Source of the DNA: Campylobacterota bacterium
GTDB lineage: Bacteria; Campylobacterota; Campylobacteria; Campylobacterales; JAADDG01
NCBI GenBank assembly: GCA_013154075.1
Contig: JAADDG010000111.1
Location: forward strand, 1-6,633
Length of the DNA stretch: 6,633 nt
Reading direction: 5' to 3'
Shown one piece after another: positions 4,884-6,633 of this stretch. Each line of letters starts with the position of its first letter. Positions within the stretch are counted from its first letter, which is position 1. The position numbers and the translations under genes are program-made. The notes under the pieces are model-generated. The model was given only the letters and a program-made list of their open reading frames with translations. It was not told where the DNA came from and did no database searches.

Positions 4884-5846
4884 TTATTTAATTCCCGCCT
4901 CTATCAAATCGTGAATATGCAAAACGCCTTTTACCCTCTTCTCTTTATCGGTAAAAACCATATGCTGCAGCTTAAAATCCTCTATAATTTTCAAAACATC
5001 GCTTGCCAAAATCTCATCGTCATCCAAAAATTTAGGGGATTTGGAAGCATATTTCATAACGCTATCATCCATCGAAAAATCATCCCTCATCATCGCCCGT
5101 CTTAGATCTCCGTCACTCAAAACACCCTTTAAAACGCCATCTTCGTCGGTAATGATAACGTTTCCTATCCTTCCTCTCGTCATCTCGAAAAGAGCATCTT
5201 TTAACGTAGTATCTTCGTTTACTATAGGAAGATTCTCTTTTCTCATCAGATCTTTCGCTTTTACGTAAAGCCTCCTTCCAAGAGCTCCCCCCGGATGAAA
5301 AGAAGCGAAATCCTCCTTCTTGAAATCTCTCTTTTTCATCAAAGCTACCGCTATGGCATCTCCCAAAGCCATCGTTAGAGTAGTGGAGGAGGTGGGGACG
5401 ATATTTAGAGGACAAGCCTCCTTCTCTACCGATATGGGAACAACCACATCGCTATATTTTCCTAAAGTGGAATTTTTATCCTTTGTCATTCCTATCAATT
5501 TTATATCGAACCTCTTTATATGAGGCAAAATTTTGGAAAGCTCTTCACTCTCTCCGCTATAGCTTATAGCCAAAACGGCGTCATCTTTGCCGATCATACC
5601 AAGATCCCCGTGCAAAGCTTCGGTAGGGTGCAAAAAGAAGCTGCTTGTGCCGGTACTTGCGAAAGTAGCCGCCATTTTAGCTCCCACAAGTCCCGACTTT
5701 CCAACCCCCGTAACGATTAGCTTGCCTTTTGTATTGTAGATTATATCTACGGCTTTTTCTATATCTTTGTCTATTTTTTTTGAAGCTTTTAAAATCTCCT
5801 TTGCTTCCGTTTCCAAAACTTCTCTAACTATCTGCAAAACATTCAT
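4884..5846 (-). CDS. kdsD: D-arabinose 5-phosphate isomerase (SIS domain plus two CBS domains)
   Basis: This gene encodes 320 residues, close to the 328 of E. coli KdsD. The enzyme interconverts ribulose 5-phosphate and arabinose 5-phosphate in the cytoplasm, the first step towards Kdo for lipopolysaccharide. The SIS domain (about 40-175) has GVGKSG (47-52), the HPTEALHGDLGM segment and SYSGESEEL (95-103). A KEACPLN block and HPGGALGRRL (184-193) follow. All four residues implicated in E. coli catalysis have counterparts, shifted by nine: Lys50, Glu102, Glu143 and His184. Two CBS repeats follow (about 197-255, with GVLSDGDLRR; and 262-316, with GVLHIHDLIEAG). KpsF and GutQ are paralogues with the same layout, so a capsule role is the main alternative. 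The gene starts 7 bases after the RNase J stop, with AGG overlapping that stop codon. Confidence 0.93.
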   Translation of the reverse strand: MNVLQIVREVLETEAKEILKASKKIDKDIEKAVDIIYNTKGKLIVTGVGKSGLVGAKMAATFASTGTSSFFLHPTEALHGDLGMIGKDDAVLAISYSGESEELSKILPHIKRFDIKLIGMTKDKNSTLGKYSDVVVPISVEKEACPLNIVPTSSTTLTMALGDAIAVALMKKRDFKKEDFASFHPGGALGRRLYVKAKDLMRKENLPIVNEDTTLKDALFEMTRGRIGNVIITDEDGVLKGVLSDGDLRRAMMRDDFSMDDSVMKYASKSPKFLDDDEILASDVLKIIEDFKLQHMVFTDKEKRVKGVLHIHDLIEAGIK

Positions 5847-5853
5847 CTCAAAC

Positions 5854-6633
5854 CTACATCATATAGATAGTCGGAACGATCGTAGGATATTTTTTCATCT
5901 TTCTAAAGATATGCTTTCTAACCACTTGTCTTATCTCGTTTTCAGCAAGTTTCGGATTTTCGAAAATATCCGGTTTTGCATTTATCAAATATTGCTCCAA
6001 AATGGTCTCCATCTCTTTTGAGAAAGCTTTATCCTGCTTATCGGGAACAAGACCGTAGCTTACGACTTTCGGTTTTCCGATAATCTTTTTGGTTTCGCTA
6101 TCTACTTGAGCCACTATCATAACAATTCCGGCGTCCGCCAATTTTTGCCTATCTATAACTACGTCATCCTCTATCTGTTTATTTACCTGATTGTCTATAT
6201 AGATTTTACCGGTTTTGACGGTTTTTGCCTTCTTGATATATTTAGGACATATCTCCACCTGCTCGCCGTCACTCATAAGATAGATATTTTTAGGATGAAT
6301 TCCGCACTCTATAGCGGTGTTTTTATGAGCATAGACGTGATTGTACTCTCCGTGTACAGGCAAAAAGAATTTGGGCTTTACAAGCCTAAGCATCAGCTTT
6401 TGCTCCTCTTTAGCAGCATGTCCGCTTACGTGAATCTCGCTAAAATTTTGATAGGCTACGTTTGCACCCGCTTTCAAAAGATAATTTAATACCCTCGATA
6501 CGCTCGCTTCATTTCCGGGAATCGCCTTTGCCGATATGATAATCTGATCGGTAGGCTTGATTTTGATATGTCTATGCTCGTCTATCGCCATTCTATAAAG
6601 AGCGCTCATCGTCTCTCCCTGACTTCCGGTAGT
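5854..6633 (-). CDS. rnj: Ribonuclease J, C-terminal part (5' end outside the window)
   Basis: The open frame continues unbroken to the right edge: the codons before the first internal ATG (6607-6609) read TTGSQGET, the conserved RNase J block that runs into MSALYRM, so that ATG is not the start. The window holds the last 259 residues. These include the end of the beta-CASP domain, HVSGHA (motif with a metal-binding His) and PVHGEYNH of the metallo-beta-lactamase core, and the RNase J C-terminal domain (from about the KLADAGIVMIVAQVD segment to the end). RNase J is a 5'-3' exonuclease and endonuclease for mRNA decay and rRNA maturation. In Helicobacter pylori it is the main decay enzyme and works with the helicase RhpA. 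It is the first visible gene of a tight operon; the catalytic HxHxDH motif and the variable N-terminal region are off the window. Confidence 0.96.
   Translation of the reverse strand, partial: TTGSQGETMSALYRMAIDEHRHIKIKPTDQIIISAKAIPGNEASVSRVLNYLLKAGANVAYQNFSEIHVSGHAAKEEQKLMLRLVKPKFFLPVHGEYNHVYAHKNTAIECGIHPKNIYLMSDGEQVEICPKYIKKAKTVKTGKIYIDNQVNKQIEDDVVIDRQKLADAGIVMIVAQVDSETKKIIGKPKVVSYGLVPDKQDKAFSKEMETILEQYLINAKPDIFENPKLAENEIRQVVRKHIFRKMKKYPTIVPTIYMM

Noticed and set aside
5113..5415. Open frame of 100 codons on the minus strand
   Set aside because: It is another frame inside kdsD; the protein is a Ser/Arg/Lys-rich low-complexity product typical of a frame shadow, while the kdsD frame is intact with all catalytic residues.
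4265..6489. Several plus-strand open frames opposite rluB, kdsD and rnj
   Set aside because: All are antisense to conserved genes and show no family motif; some have hydrophobic stretches that come from the reverse reading of charged codons.
6607..6609. ATG as a possible start of the right-most gene
   Set aside because: The frame is open to the window edge and the codons before it encode TTGSQGET, part of a conserved RNase J block, so the gene continues outside.

Overview
The window looks like a piece of a chromosome from a Campylobacterota (epsilonproteobacterial) species. The reasons are the form of the 16S rRNA 5' end at the left edge, the AT-rich coding sequence with many AAA and ATA codons, promoters that consist of a good TATAAT box behind T-rich DNA with no clear -35, and the order RNase J then KdsD, which I recall from Helicobacter and relatives. 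I cannot name the genus safely; a vent or other free-living, possibly thermophilic lineage is a guess.

Layout: (1) 1-168 is the first part of a 16S rRNA gene on the minus strand, running out of the window to the left. (2) 169-476 is a control region shared by the rRNA operon (leftward) and a small periplasmic thioredoxin-like gene (rightward). It holds a TATAAT box for each direction, an rRNA leader with two boxA-like motifs and strong hairpins, a nested palindrome over the rRNA promoter, and a G6...T8-A7-T7 simple-sequence block. (3) 477-863 is the thioredoxin-like gene; its stop overlaps the end of the next, convergent gene. (4) 855-1771 is a three-gene minus-strand operon with its own extended -10 promoter: two short, charged, helical proteins of unknown function and an RraA-family protein that starts at TTG. 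(5) 1835-6633 is a very compact minus-strand operon: RNase J (partial; its 5' part lies beyond the right edge), KdsD, an RluB-type pseudouridine synthase, RarA, and a stand-alone MnmC-C-terminal-like FAD oxidoreductase. These genes are separated by 7 or 1 bases or overlap by 8 or 4 bases, so they are probably translated in a coupled way.

How they work together: most of the long operon is RNA and genome housekeeping (mRNA decay and rRNA maturation, 23S pseudouridylation, probably wobble-uridine modification of tRNA, replication-fork maintenance), with one lipopolysaccharide step (KdsD makes arabinose 5-phosphate for Kdo). The best candidates for something undescribed are the RraA operon with its two small partner genes, since Campylobacterota are thought to rely on RNase J/Y and to lack RNase E, and the unpaired MnmC-type oxidase. 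I see no mobile element, CRISPR array, tRNA or prophage gene.
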